Assembly: GCF_003669035.1 (NCBI RefSeq)
Contig: NZ_CP033070.1
Coordinates: 372,001 to 436,000, forward strand
Length of the DNA stretch: 64,000 nt
Direction of reading: 5' to 3'
Source: Chryseobacterium sp. 3008163
GTDB taxonomy: Bacteria > Bacteroidota > Bacteroidia > Flavobacteriales > Weeksellaceae
The position numbers and the translations under genes are program-made. Under the pieces are notes generated by a model that was not told the DNA's origin, made no database searches, and saw only the letters and a list, made by a program, of their open reading frames with translations. Positions 36,353-46,621 of this stretch are shown piece after piece (within the stretch, counting starts at the first letter, position 1; every line of letters starts with the position of its first letter).

Positions 36353-36367
36353 AGTATCGTAACATTC

Positions 36368-36544
36368 TTATTTCTTTGATTCCTCAACAGAAACTTTTCT
36401 GAAGTCTTTAAATAATTTGCTTAGTTCAAGGGCAGATTTTCTTGCTCTTGTCCCGGCAGCCTTGTTCCCTTTTTCAGATTGTTGATTAGCTTCAGCAGAA
36501 AATGCTTCAAATTCTGCGTTGATCTTTTCGATTAGTTCTTTCAT
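36368..36544 (-). CDS. Histone H1-like DNA-binding protein
   Basis: The ORF from ATG 36544 encodes 58 aa beginning MKELIEKINAEFEAFSAEAN and containing GNKAAGTRARKSALELSKLF, ending RKVSVEESKK. This is the small histone H1-like (Hc1-related) protein found once or more in most Flavobacteriia. It binds DNA or RNA without sequence choice. It is too short for a 60-codon filter and easy to miss. A terminator follows. I recognise it by the AAGTRARKSALELSKLF core. Confidence 0.85.
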   Translation of the reverse strand: MKELIEKINAEFEAFSAEANQQSEKGNKAAGTRARKSALELSKLFKDFRKVSVEESKK

Positions 36545-36654
36545 AATGTGATAATTTAAAATTAATTGGACGGCAAATATAATGGTTATGGGGCTTTTAT
36601 TGAATATTTTTAAATCATATTTAGATGATTTTTTCTATTTTTATTGAAAAACCG

Positions 36655-37467
36655 ATGAATTACCAAATATTTGAGCCTGATAAGGAATTGGAGGTACTTG
36701 TCAAATGCTATTGGACACTGGAAAGTTCAGTAGATGAACAACGGGAAAAGCAATCCGTCGTTCCAGATGGATGTATGGAGATGATCTTTCATTATGGTGA
36801 TCTTTATAAGCAGTACACCGGCAGAGGAAAAAGTATAATTCAACCCAGATGCTTTGTCATCGGTCAGCTGACAAGACCACTTGAAATAGAACCTACCGGA
36901 AGGACGGGTATTTTCTCTGTCCGCTTTCATCCCTATGGTTTTTTACCTTTTGCTTTCCTACCCATAAAGGAAATGGAAAACACTGCTATTCCATTGGAAA
37001 AACTCTTCGGACGGAAAGGGAAAGATCTGGAGGAGAAAATATTAAATGTGGATTCGGTGCAGGAAAGGATCAAGTTGGTCGAAATATTTTTACTGAACAG
37101 TCTGAGCCGCTTAGAAACTATAGATCATATTGTGAGATCGACTGTTGAGATCATTTTAACAGGCAACGGACAACTTTCCATTAATGAACTTTCCAGCCAG
37201 ATCCATATCAACCGCAGGCAATTGGAGCGTAAATTTTATCTGGCCATAGGTTTAAGCCCAAAACAACTGTCAAAGACCATTCGTCTGCAGGCTGCACTTA
37301 AGATGCTGTTGACGAAGGAACCTGCTAACCTTACGGCTCTGGCCCATGAGAATAATTATTATGATCAGGCTCACTTCATCAAAGATTTCAAAGAACTTGT
37401 TGGCATTACCCCAAAAGAATTCTACGGAAAGAATCTGAAAATGACCTCTTTTTTTATCGTAGATTGA
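36655..37467 (+). CDS. AraC-type regulator (DUF6597 plus HTH_18)
   Basis: From ATG 36655 (MNYQIFEPDKELEVLVKCYW) the protein is 270 aa. A start at 36625 would add ten unconserved residues. The N-terminal domain is DUF6597-like (VVPDGCMEMIFHYGD, SVRFHPYGFLPFA) and the C-terminal part carries the HTH (INELSSQIHINRRQLERKFY, EFYG end). The gene lies 110 nt before the DUF6265 lipoprotein, with which this regulator type is often paired. Confidence 0.85.
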   Translation: MNYQIFEPDKELEVLVKCYWTLESSVDEQREKQSVVPDGCMEMIFHYGDLYKQYTGRGKSIIQPRCFVIGQLTRPLEIEPTGRTGIFSVRFHPYGFLPFAFLPIKEMENTAIPLEKLFGRKGKDLEEKILNVDSVQERIKLVEIFLLNSLSRLETIDHIVRSTVEIILTGNGQLSINELSSQIHINRRQLERKFYLAIGLSPKQLSKTIRLQAALKMLLTKEPANLTALAHENNYYDQAHFIKDFKELVGITPKEFYGKNLKMTSFFIVD

Positions 37468-37577
37468 TCGTGTCGCGTTTTTACAATTTTGTTTACAGGG
37501 GATATTGCAACTTCGCATCGTGATCTGATGACAAGGCAAAGAGAATTGTAGTAAACGCCATCAATAAAACAAAAACG

Positions 37578-38054
37578 ATGACAAAAAGAATATTTTTTTC
37601 TATGGTTGCTGCACTGCTAACGCTTTGTACCTGTACCGTAAAAAATCCAAGCAATATCAAAAAAATAGAATGGCTGGTCGGAACCTGGGAACATAAAACT
37701 TCGAAAGGTAATATTTATGAAACCTGGAAAAAAGGCGATGGAAATGAACTTGTCGGTAAAAGTTATGTGATCAAGAATAAGGATACTATCTTATTTGAGA
37801 GCATACGATTGGTTCACGAGCAAGGCAAACTTTTTTATATTCCGGCTGTTAAGGATCAGAATGAAGGTACTCCGATCCGTTTTGAGGGAAAGAGAATTTC
37901 TGAAACCCATTTGGTGTTTGAAAATAAAATGCACGATTTCCCACAGGTCATCTCTTACAAAAAGATTAGTGAAGACTCTTTGAAAGCTGAGATTTCAGGA
38001 CTTAGGAATGGAAAGGAAGAACGGCGTTACTTCCCAATGAGACGTATTAAATAG
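37578..38054 (+). CDS. DUF6265 family lipoprotein
   Basis: This 158-aa protein has a signal peptide with candidate lipobox (LLTLCTC, Cys about 19), then the DUF6265 pattern: IEWLVGTWEHKTSKGNIYET, LVGKSYVIKNKDTILFES, and MHDFPQVISYKKI near the end. The fold is lipocalin-like and binds an unknown ligand. It follows the AraC/DUF6597 gene on the same strand. Confidence 0.82.
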   Translation: MTKRIFFSMVAALLTLCTCTVKNPSNIKKIEWLVGTWEHKTSKGNIYETWKKGDGNELVGKSYVIKNKDTILFESIRLVHEQGKLFYIPAVKDQNEGTPIRFEGKRISETHLVFENKMHDFPQVISYKKISEDSLKAEISGLRNGKEERRYFPMRRIK

Positions 38055-38102
38055 AGTCTCATATATTAATCCGCAGAACAGGTTAAAACCTGCTCTTTTA
38101 TG

Positions 38103-39446
38103 CTATATAAATTTTGCAAGAATAAATCCTATAACCAAAGCCACTAGAAATGCAATGATAATCTTCGTATGATCGGTTTTACTGCTTTGCACTTCCTGAT
38201 TAAGCCTGACATTTTCCTTTTCCAGAGTTTCCATATTGACCTTTAAAGAAGCTGTACTTTCATTGATGGCAGACTGCACGTTCTTCTCGTGCAGAACAGC
38301 GATCTCCTTTTTGTAGCTTTCCATTTCAGCCTGGCGCTGTTTCTGCTGCTCCTGGAAATTCTTCTGAAGATCTTCCAACTGTTTACCGGATGATAACTGA
38401 AGTTTCTGAAACTCCTCGTTTCTGATTTTCAGTTGGTCTGTAAAGGTTTTGTTATGGTTCTCTACTTGCTCTTTATATATTTTCTGGGCTTCGGTGAATT
38501 CTTCATTTTTCTTCTTCAGCTGCTTTTCCAAAGTTTCTACCTGTTCCGAAAACTGCTTGGTAACATCTTTTTTGACCTCATCGATGAGCAAAGCTCTTGA
38601 ATTTGATCTTTCGTGGGATAGCTTCTCTGCAATGGCATGCAATCCAGCGCCGTAATCGTGCGGTAAGTGAAAACGCTTGTCAGCCAGCTTATCCAATAAT
38701 GTTTCATCGACCGTATGACCGATAGCCGTAACAGTAACCGGTTTCATTGTGATGAATAATTCGGATAGGCTCAGGTCATTAAAAGTCTCCATACTCTGCC
38801 GGTCACCTCCTCCCCTGACCAAGGCAACAATGTCATAATCCAAAGCTGAAATTTCATTCAGTTTGGAAATGATCGCCGTGGAGGAAGTGATATTGCAGCT
38901 GTGATCTGAAATATCAAAATATTTTCGGGAAACATCCAATCCTTCAAAAAAATCCTTCTGGACAATGGCGTTGTTCCCATAGATGTTAGCCACCCTGACC
39001 TTTTCATCTTTGAGCATCTTATCCCTGATAAGGGTTTCAAGGTCTTTTGATCCTGTCTCCAGTTTTTTCTGGATCAGCCCATACCTTTCCAGTTCTTCTT
39101 CGGAGATGGATCTCTCTTCCTGCTGAACGATCTCGTCCACAACAAAGCGCAGTTCAATCGAAGAATTTTTAATGCTTTTCTCAATAAATCCTCTGAGTGT
39201 GTAGACCTCATTATTGGTGATCTTGCTCCTGAGCAATGAAGAAATACGAATCCCTATCGAAGTGTGATCACCTTCTGAGAACAGAAGGTCATAATAATAG
39301 TTTCCATATGATTTACCGCCACCAAAAGCATATCTGCCTTTAAGATAGATCAGATTGACCGTGGCATTGAGCTTCAAGGCATTGCTGAAGATCCCAATGA
39401 CTGAGGCTGGTGAATAGACCGGATATGTGACATCTTGATCGTCCAT
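38103..39446 (-). CDS. XseA-like protein with coiled coil and C-terminal membrane anchor
   Basis: This 447-aa protein has an N-terminal OB-like region (YPVYSPASVIGIFSNALKLN), then the exonuclease VII large-subunit core: STAIISKLNEISALDYDIVA, VRGGGDRQSMETFND and VTVTAIGHTVDETLLDKLAD. It then departs from XseA. Residues about 290-420 form a long coiled coil rich in Glu/Lys/Gln, and the end is a membrane helix (IIIAFLVALVIGFILAKFI). No xseB is adjacent. The catalytic-like RGGG and GH.vDe parts remain. It probably acts on DNA at the membrane, perhaps during transfer. Confidence 0.75.
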   Translation of the reverse strand: MDDQDVTYPVYSPASVIGIFSNALKLNATVNLIYLKGRYAFGGGKSYGNYYYDLLFSEGDHTSIGIRISSLLRSKITNNEVYTLRGFIEKSIKNSSIELRFVVDEIVQQEERSISEEELERYGLIQKKLETGSKDLETLIRDKMLKDEKVRVANIYGNNAIVQKDFFEGLDVSRKYFDISDHSCNITSSTAIISKLNEISALDYDIVALVRGGGDRQSMETFNDLSLSELFITMKPVTVTAIGHTVDETLLDKLADKRFHLPHDYGAGLHAIAEKLSHERSNSRALLIDEVKKDVTKQFSEQVETLEKQLKKKNEEFTEAQKIYKEQVENHNKTFTDQLKIRNEEFQKLQLSSGKQLEDLQKNFQEQQKQRQAEMESYKKEIAVLHEKNVQSAINESTASLKVNMETLEKENVRLNQEVQSSKTDHTKIIIAFLVALVIGFILAKFI

Positions 39447-39876
39447 GTGATTGACTGTCGTTTTAAAAAAGCTTGAGAAGCAAAGGTATTGCTAATTGCA
39501 CTTAAATAAAATAGCCGTGATTACATATCCTGAAAAGGTGAGCTTTTAAATTGAATGCAACAATTACCTATACTTTAAAAGAATATAGAACGTATGTCAC
39601 TTTCTAACTTTTGGCTTCAACTATTACAACATTTTAGTTGCTTTAGAAATAAAAAAATCCCCAAATAATATGGGGATAAAAACTAATAACCATGAAAACC
39701 TTTTTACAAGTATTTCCTTTGCAAAATTATGGAAACTAAATACATTTGAAGATGATCAATGGTGTTAATTGTATTTTAAAAAAGACCTGATTATCTTAAT
39801 GTTTCCTAAAAAGCAATCATTTTTATCGTCATCAATTGATCTTTGATGACAAGATCTATTTCTGAATGAAAATGGT
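39447..39876. other. Gene-poor spacer with short hairpins
   Basis: These 430 nt contain a hairpin ATCCCC/GGGGAT (39657-39677), a 15-codon ORF (39692-39739, MKTFLQVFPL), an isolated TACATTTG (39741-39748) and a hairpin GTCATCA/TGATGAC (39828-39850) that may terminate the DJ-1 gene. I can assign no function to the short ORF. Confidence 0.35.
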
Positions 39877-40553
39877 CTATATTAATTTCAATAATTCCTC
39901 TGCAACTTTCTCAGATGATGCAGGATTCTGTCCTGTGATCAGTCTTCCGTCAACAATCGCATAAGGAGCCCAGTCTTCGACTTTACTGTATGATCCGCCA
40001 TTCTTTTTCAGCATATCTTCTACCAGAAAAGGGACAACATCAGTCAATTGTACTGCCTCTTCCTCAGTATTGGTAAATCCAGTGACATTTTTACCTTTTA
40101 CCAGATACTCACCGTCAATTTTCACATCCTTCAGAACTCCGGGTGCATGGCAAACGAATGCTACAGGTTTATCATTGCTGTAAAAATCAACAATTAAGTC
40201 CTGAGAAACCTTGTCTTCAGCCAGATCCCATAAAGGACCGTGACCACCAGGATAAAATACCGCTTCAAAGTCTTCACTTTTGACTTCGGATAACTTGTGG
40301 GTGTTTTTTAATTTATCCTTTAAAACCTCATCCTTGTCCATTCTGCGTGTAGCATCCGTTTGAGACGAGGGATCTTCACTTTTAGGATCGATCGGCGGTT
40401 GCCCCCCTTTTGGAGATGCCAATGTAATTTCAACCCCTTTATCAGACAATGCATAATATGGCGCTGCTAATTCTTCAGTCCAGAATCCGGTCTTCTGACC
40501 TGTATTTCCTAATTCGTCGTGACTCGTAAGCACAAATAAAACTTTTTGCTCAT
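39877..40553 (-). pseudogene. DJ-1/PfpI-type class I glutamine amidotransferase-like protein, 5' frame broken
   Basis: The main frame contains TSHDELGNTGQKTGFWTEEL, VFYPGGHGPLWDLAED and the nucleophile elbow VAFVCHAPGVL (Cys), as in Hsp31/YajL-like chaperone-deglycases that repair glyoxal-damaged proteins. It lacks a normal start. Adding one A to the run 40543-40547 gives MSKKVLFVLTSHDELG from ATG 40553, 225 aa in all. A CRP-type palindrome lies 79 nt upstream. A second, larger DJ-1 relative is at 48101. Confidence 0.82.
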
Positions 40554-40578
40554 TTTTATATTTATTTAGTTAATACTA

Positions 40579-40647
40579 CAAAGTTGGAATTTATCTGTGT
40601 TTTGAACACAGGATCTAAGTCACAATTTTCATGTGATCCAGATCACA
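40579..40647 (-). promoter_or_regulatory. Promoter region of the DJ-1 gene with CRP/FNR-type site
   Basis: TGTGATCCAGATCACA (40632-40647) is a perfect TGTGA-N6-TCACA palindrome, the E. coli CRP-type recognition core. On the minus strand a near -7 box CAACTTTG (40586-40579) puts the site at about -60 to -66. A second dyad TGTGTT/AACACA is at 40596-40610. Bacteroidota have CRP/FNR proteins, but their exact motif here is not known. Confidence 0.5.
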
Positions 40648-40686
40648 CTTTTTTGAGACGCAGGCAAATGAAAATTATTAAATGTG

Positions 40687-40899
40687 TCATAGAGTTCCTT
40701 TATTCTGAAAGACGCTAAGACCTTCTATCTTGTTATTGATGGTCTTATATACGATCTCAACTGAAAAACTTGACAGCTCATATAATACAAACTTTAGTCC
40801 ATCCTTCGAGGTTTCACTGATGACCCTTCCTTCGGCCAAAGCCAATTCGTATTGAGATTGCGTGGGCAGATTTTTAAAATCGTAGTACGAAATAGACAT
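40687..40899 (-). CDS. Small hypothetical protein of Bacteroidetes elements
   Basis: The 70-aa product starts MSISYYDFKNLPTQSQYELA and contains SETSKDGLKFVLYELSSFSV. I recall similar ~70-aa proteins on Bacteroidetes conjugative elements, with no function. It lies 32 nt after the repaired alkB stop in the same direction, so it is probably in one transcript with alkB and perhaps the repressor. Confidence 0.6.
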   Translation of the reverse strand: MSISYYDFKNLPTQSQYELALAEGRVISETSKDGLKFVLYELSSFSVEIVYKTINNKIEGLSVFQNKGTL

Positions 40900-40931
40900 A
40901 TAACTAATTTTTAATTTTATTTTTTATGATA

Positions 40932-41542
40932 TTATAGTTCACTGATCAATCGGAACGTTAGGTTTATACGTTCTTTCATGGGTATTACAGATTTGGCGAT
41001 CCGGTGTTCCCAGTTTTCCTGAAGATCTCCCTTCATAATCAGTAGTGAACCGTTCGGAAGCGGCAGACTGTATTTGCTCTGATGGTGGTCTTTTTTCTAA
41101 AATCAAAGTTTCTTGTTTCGCCTAAACTAATGGATGCAATAACAGGACGCTTTCCATACCTGCTTTCCTTATCCCTGTGCCAGGCTACTGAATCCTTATT
41201 GTCCCGATAGAGGTTTAATAGAACCCCGTTGAACTTATAACCGAATTCTTGTTCAATTCTTTCTTTTAATGCCAGCAACTCCGGAGTCCAGGGATTGGTA
41301 CCGGATGTATTATTATCAGCCGATTCGTAAGATCTTTTGTCATCACCATACCAAGCGGTCAGTCGTGGGGTTATGACTGTCTTATCATACATCTTCTGAG
41401 TTCGCTGTTCCCATGGCGCTGTTTGAAGCAGATGATCTTTTAACCGATCTGCCTCTTCCTTGTTCAGGAAATTCTCCCTGTATTCCAAAAGGTCTTTTGG
41501 AAACTCGTAAAATTCTTCTGTATCAAATAAACTAAGCTGCAT
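40932..41542 (-). pseudogene. alkB: AlkB-like 2OG-Fe(II) DNA/RNA demethylase, 3' frame broken
   Basis: The long frame has RLTAWYGDDKRSYESAD, FNGVLLNLYRDNKDSVAWHR and HRDKESRYGKRPVIASISLG, with the iron ligand pair HxD (HRD). One extra A in the run 41091-41096 continues it as FDFRKKDHHQSKYSLPLPNG and WEHRIAKS with the distal iron-ligand His, then ERINLTFRL, giving 203 aa. It removes alkyl groups from DNA bases by oxidation. It is transcribed just after the LexA-like repressor, a DNA-damage setting. Without the repair the distal His and Arg are lost. Confidence 0.85.
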
Positions 41543-41563
41543 GGGAATATTGATTGAAAAAAA

Positions 41564-42336
41564 TTATTTAATGGATGAAACCTTATCATCCAATTCTTTG
41601 ATACTGGTTTTAAGTTCCTGCAACACTGTATTGATATAGGTCTCATTTGTCTTTCCAGGTTTATAATTTTCCGGAAGGATCCCACGCACATATTTCCATA
41701 CCTCAAAAACATTTTCAAGAGGGATCTCATAAGGCTCATAAAATGTATTGTCTGCCGAGACGATAACCGACTTTTTCGTCTGCTTGACCAATGTCTTGTA
41801 GGTGATGCCTTCTGAAGTGACGAAAATATATTCCTTGCCGGGTTTCAGGTCGGTCAATTGTTCTATGTATTCGCCTATAATATAGGAGCCGTCTGCAAAA
41901 GGAGGCATCGAATCACCATCCGCCAGAAAAGCCCTGTATTTTCCATTCTTCAAAAGGGAAGTTTCATTCGGGAAAGCTTATCAATATAATCTGCATCACT
42001 GAAACCTTTCAGATAACCCATCGATGCTTTCTGAGGTACGATCTCGATAAAATTCTCCCCTTCAGAATCTACGGTGATCGGCAATACCACCCTGTTCTCC
42101 GGTAGCTTCATCATATTGTCCACCGGGTATTTGCTGATATCCAAGGTCAGCAGCAGATCGATGCTCACATTGAAGAATTTGGAGATCCGGATCAGGATCT
42201 CGTAAGGTGCCTCTGAACGCCCGTCTTCGTATTTTGAATACCGCACTCTACTCATCCCTAGACTTTCTGCAAAGCTCTGCTGAGATAAATTTTTCTTATG
42301 CCTTAGAAGCCTGATGTTTTCTGAAAATATCGACAT
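41564..42336 (-). pseudogene. LexA-like repressor (XRE HTH plus S24 domain), frame broken by one base
   Basis: From ATG 42336 the protein starts MSIFSENIRLLRHKKNLSQQ with an XRE HTH (FAESLGMSRVRYSKYEDGRS). The second frame has an S24-type C-terminus (FLADGDSMPPFADGSYIIGE, with the DSMPPF nucleophile-Ser region). One added base at 41952-41955 joins them (MKLPFLKNGKYRAF) into 257 aa. It probably represses the divergent dinB-dnaE genes and relieves repression after DNA damage by self-cleavage. The Ser is visible. The distal Lys is not certain. Confidence 0.82.
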
Positions 42337-42337
42337 T

Positions 42338-42385
42338 GATACAATTTGTATCTGCAAATATAATAAAAAAGATACATAATGTATC
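42338..42385. promoter_or_regulatory. Twin operators between repressor and dinB
   Basis: Two 15-nt palindromes with arms GATACAA/TTGTATC (42338-42352) and GATACAT/ATGTATC (42371-42385) share the half-site GATACAw. The minus-strand -7 box TATATTTG (42361-42354) lies between them, and dinB begins 13 nt after the second. A dimeric repressor bound to both sites would shut off both directions. Confidence 0.75.
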
Positions 42386-42397
42386 TAATTTTATCAA

Positions 42398-43540
42398 ATG
42401 GAAAGAGCAATTGCACATATGGATCTGGACACGTTCTTTGTTTCCTGTGAAAGACTGAAAAACTCCGAATTGGAGAAACAGCCGATAATCATTGGAGGTG
42501 GTGATCGTGGTGTGGTTGCGTCATGCTCATATGAAGTTCGGAAGTTTGGAGTACGCTCAGCGATGCCGATAAAAATGGCTTTGAGGTTATGTCCTGAAGC
42601 AAAAGTGATCAAGGGCGATATGGAATACTATTCAAATATGTCGCATCTGGTGACAGAGGTAATTCAGGAAAGAGTACCGGTGTTGGAAAAGGCAAGCATT
42701 GATGAATTTTATCTTGACCTTTCGGGAATGGACAAGTTCTTCGGCTGCTTTCAGTGGACCAATGATATCGTCGACGCCGTAACAAAAAATACCGGTTTGC
42801 CGATCAGCTTTGCTTTGTCTACTAATAAGACGGTCTCCAAGATCGGAACCGGTGAATCCAAACCCACCGGAAGATTTGAAGTGAAAGAACAGAATATCCA
42901 GCATTTCCTAAATCCTTTATCGATAAAAAAGATACCGATGGTCGGACCTGAAACATTCAACCTGTTTTCACGATTGGGTGTCAAGACCATAAAGACCCTT
43001 TCTGAAATGCCGATTGACGTACTACAAGAACTGGTCGGTAAGAATGGGACAACCTTGTGGAAAAAAGCCCATGGAATAGATGAAACACCGGTTATCCCCT
43101 ACTCAGAAAGGAAATCAATCTCCACTGAGGATACATTTGCTCAGGATACCATCGATATACTGAAGATCAGAAGCATTCTATCGGGAATGGTTGAAAAGCT
43201 TTGTTATCAGCTAAGACATGAAAAATGGCTGACCTCAACGGTATCCGTAAAGATCAGGTATTCCAATTTCGATACTGAGATCAAGCAATGCAGAATTCCT
43301 TACACCTCAGCTGACCATACTTTGCTCAAGTATGTTTTGGAACTTTTCAAAAAAGTCTACACCAGAAGAATGAGGATCCGATTGATCGGTGTCAGATTTA
43401 CCGGACTGGTACACGGACTTCATCAGATGGATCTTTTCGAAGACACTGAAGAAATGATCTCCCTATATCAGACAATGGATCATATTAAAAACCGATTTGG
43501 AAGCTCAAGTGTAGGAAGGGCATCGGGGTTTTTAAAATAA
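42398..43540 (+). CDS. dinB: DNA polymerase IV-like Y-family polymerase
   Basis: This intact 380-aa protein starts MERAIAHMDLDTFFVSCERL with catalytic Asp9 and Asp102-Glu103 (SIDEFYLDLSG), a palm/fingers core (VASCSYEVRKFGVRSAMPIK), an HhH thumb (KKIPMVGPETFNLFSRLGVK) and a little-finger domain. It makes error-prone bypass past lesions. dnaE follows 10 nt later. With the LexA-like repressor and AlkB it forms a damage-inducible unit. No beta-clamp motif was identified with certainty at the C-terminus. Confidence 0.92.
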   Translation: MERAIAHMDLDTFFVSCERLKNSELEKQPIIIGGGDRGVVASCSYEVRKFGVRSAMPIKMALRLCPEAKVIKGDMEYYSNMSHLVTEVIQERVPVLEKASIDEFYLDLSGMDKFFGCFQWTNDIVDAVTKNTGLPISFALSTNKTVSKIGTGESKPTGRFEVKEQNIQHFLNPLSIKKIPMVGPETFNLFSRLGVKTIKTLSEMPIDVLQELVGKNGTTLWKKAHGIDETPVIPYSERKSISTEDTFAQDTIDILKIRSILSGMVEKLCYQLRHEKWLTSTVSVKIRYSNFDTEIKQCRIPYTSADHTLLKYVLELFKKVYTRRMRIRLIGVRFTGLVHGLHQMDLFEDTEEMISLYQTMDHIKNRFGSSSVGRASGFLK

Positions 43541-43550
43541 ATTTTTATCT

Positions 43551-46500
43551 ATGTTTCTTAATTGCCATACTTATCACAGTTTACGCTATGGAACCATCCC
43601 TGTTGAAGATCTGGTTCAGCTGGCTGTTGATTATCAACTAAAAGTGTTGGCATTGACGGATATCAATACGGTTACGGGTATCTATCAGTTTTACAAACTT
43701 TGTCAGGAAAAAGGAATCAGACCGATTGTCGGTATGGATATTAGGATTGAAAATGAACAATACTACATCTGTCTTGCCAAAAACCCAAAAGGCATAGCAG
43801 AGGTCAACAGGCTTTTGACCAACTATAATTGTGACGGAATTGAAATACCTAAAGCTAATCCTGACCTGAAAGATAGTTTTGTGATCTATCCCTTAACAAA
43901 TATTCCTGAAAAATTGCTTCAACATGAATTTATCGGGATAAGACAGGATGAGCTCAATCGGTTGTTCGATCCTGAATTGAAAGCTTTGACCCATAAAATG
44001 GTCATCCTGCATCCGGTAACCTTTAAGACAGACGAAGAATATGAATTGCATAAAGTATTAAGAGCAATAGATGGCAACACCTTATTTACTAAACTCACAG
44101 AGGATGATTATTGTAAAAGCAATGAGACCTTTATCGGTAAAAGAGGACTGTTAGAGAAGTATTCCCAATATCCGGAGATCATTGAAAACACAAAATATAT
44201 CGTTGATGAATGCAGTTTTGACTTTGACTTCAAGACACCGAAAAACAAAAAATATTATACCGAAAATAAGGAAAATGATTTTAAATTATTGAAAAAACTG
44301 GCTTATGAGGGCTTAGACAAAAGATATCCTGATGATAACATACAGGCAAAGGCAAGAGTTGATAAAGAACTGGCGGTGATCGATCAACTTAATTTTTGTG
44401 GCTACTTTTTGATCACCTGGGATATTGTCCAGTACAGTAATCGGATGGACTTTATGCACGTCGGTCGGGGAAGCGGTGCCAACTCCATTGTCAGCTACTG
44501 TATCGGGATCACCGATATTTGCCCCTTGGAACTGGATCTTTATTTTGAAAGGTTTTTAAATCTTAACAGGAAGACACCACCAGATTTTGACTTGGATTGG
44601 AGTTGGAAGAACCGGGATACTATTTTGGAATATATCTTTAAAAAATATGGAAAGGATCACGTTGCCTTTTGTGGAACCAATGTCGAGTTCAAGAGCAGAT
44701 CAAGATTCAGGGAATTGGGGAAAGTTTTCGGACTGCCCAAAGATGAGCTGGATCTTCTATCTAAAAAACCGAAAGATCAGCATGATCAGAATTCTATTGT
44801 ACAGGAAATTTATAAATATGAAAAACTATTGGTCGGCTTTCCCAATCAGAGAAGCATGCATTCCTGCGGCATCCTGATCTCCGAGGAACCGATCACGAAT
44901 TATTCTGCCTTGGAATTTCCTCCAAAAGAATTCCCGATCGTACAATTTGATATGCATACGGCAGAAGATATTGGCTTGGAAAAGTTTGACATTCTATCTC
45001 AGAGAGGACTGGGAACGATAAAAGACACGGTCAAACTGATCGAAGAAAAAAGAGGGATCATTGTAGACATCGAGGATACAAGGATTTCGAAGAATGAGGC
45101 CAAGTGCAACGAGTTCCTGAGTATTGGAAAGACCATCGGCTGTTTTTATATTGAATCGCCTGCGATGCGGGGATTATTAAGAAGGCTGAAATGTGATAAC
45201 TACAAGGTATTGGTTGCAGCCTCCTCCATCATTCGTCCCGGAGTTGCACAGAGCGGTATGATGCGGGAATATATATTCCGGCATAATCATCCCGACCAGT
45301 TTGAATATTTTCACGAGGTCTTCGAAAAAGAACTGGGCGAGACATATGGTATTATGGTCTATCAGGAGGATGTCATTAAGATCGCCATGCATTTCGGCGG
45401 CGTTTCTGCAGAAAATGGGGATGTACTAAGAAGAGCCATGAGCGGCAAGGGCCGTTCATTATCCGCCCTGCAAAAATTAAAAGATGATTTTTTTGAATCG
45501 TGCAAGAAAAAGGGTCATCCTGAACAATTGTCCCAGGAAGTGTACAGACAGATCGAATCCTTTGCAGGATACTCTTTCTGCAAGGCACACTCTGCTTCCT
45601 ATGCGGTGGAAAGTTATCAGAGTCTTTATCTGAAAGCCTACTACCCTATTGAATTTATGGTTTCGGCCATCAACAACGGCGGTGGATTTTATAGGACGGA
45701 AGTTTATGTGCACGAAGCTAAAATGGCAGGAGCGACCATTCATAATCCTTGTGTCAACCTCAGTGAATTTCAGACCACGGTCTATGTAACAGACGTATAC
45801 CTAGGTCTAATGCACATCGAAAAATTAGAGGCTACGGTCAAGCTGTTCATCCCTGAAGAGAGAAAGAACAATGGAGATTACAGATCGCTTGAGGATTTTG
45901 TAAAAAGAGTTTCTATAGGTATCGAAACATTGCAGACCCTTATTTTCATCGGAGCTTTCAGGTTCACAGGAAAGCAAAAACATGAACTGCTGATCGAGGC
46001 CAGATTCCTGTTCTCTAAAGGTCAGTACAGAACTAAAATTATTTCTTTATTTGACGAGCCTCAGAAGGATTATAAGTTACCGGTTATTCAGAGAGACCGG
46101 TTTGAAGATGCTTTCGACGAAATTGAAATACTGGGTTTTCCAGTCTCCTATTCCATATTTGATATGCTGAAAACAAAGTACAGAGGTCACGTATTAGTAA
46201 AGGATCTTCTGAAATATCATAAGAAACAGGTCAAAATGCTGGCCTATCTGATATCAAGAAAGCATGTGCCTATCAAAAAGAAAGATCATCCCGGCAAGAA
46301 AGACGACATGTACTTCGGGACCTGGATCGATGCTGATGGTCAGTATTTTGACACAGCGCATTTTCCCGATAGTCTTAGAAAATTTCCTTTCAAAGAAGGG
46401 GGATTTATTTGTTGTTGGGAACGGTGGAAGTTGATTATCATTTTCCGACGGTCACCATTACCAAGATGGCAAAGATGCCGCTTATTGCCGATCCCCGATA

Positions 46501-46621
46501 TTCAATGGATCAGGAGAAAGCTAATGAAATTGAGAGAGGACTTCGGGAAGATGTTAGCATGACATCCAGGCAGCCCTATCCACAGCCACATGAGATCAGA
46601 CTTCCCAGACAGAAAATGTGA
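43551..46621 (+). pseudogene. dnaE: DnaE-like C-family polymerase, 3' frame broken
   Basis: The gene starts with a PHP domain (MFLNCHTYHSLRYGTIPVED), then the Pol III alpha palm: MHVGRGSGANSIVSYCIGIT, PPDFDLDWSWKNRD (catalytic DxD) and MVYQEDVIKIAMHFGGVSAE. It has an OB-fold end. One extra G in the run 46398-46402 continues it as KEGGIYLLLGTVEVDYHFPT and on to the stop at 46621, 1023 aa in all, the DnaE2/ImuC size. It presumably extends from lesions together with the Y-family polymerase. The unrepaired 1003-aa frame ends in nonsense text after Gly-Gly. Confidence 0.87.

Noticed and set aside
39692-39739. 15-codon ORF (MKTFLQVFPL...)
   Set aside because: It is too short and has no downstream gene on the same strand, so I list it only in the spacer note.
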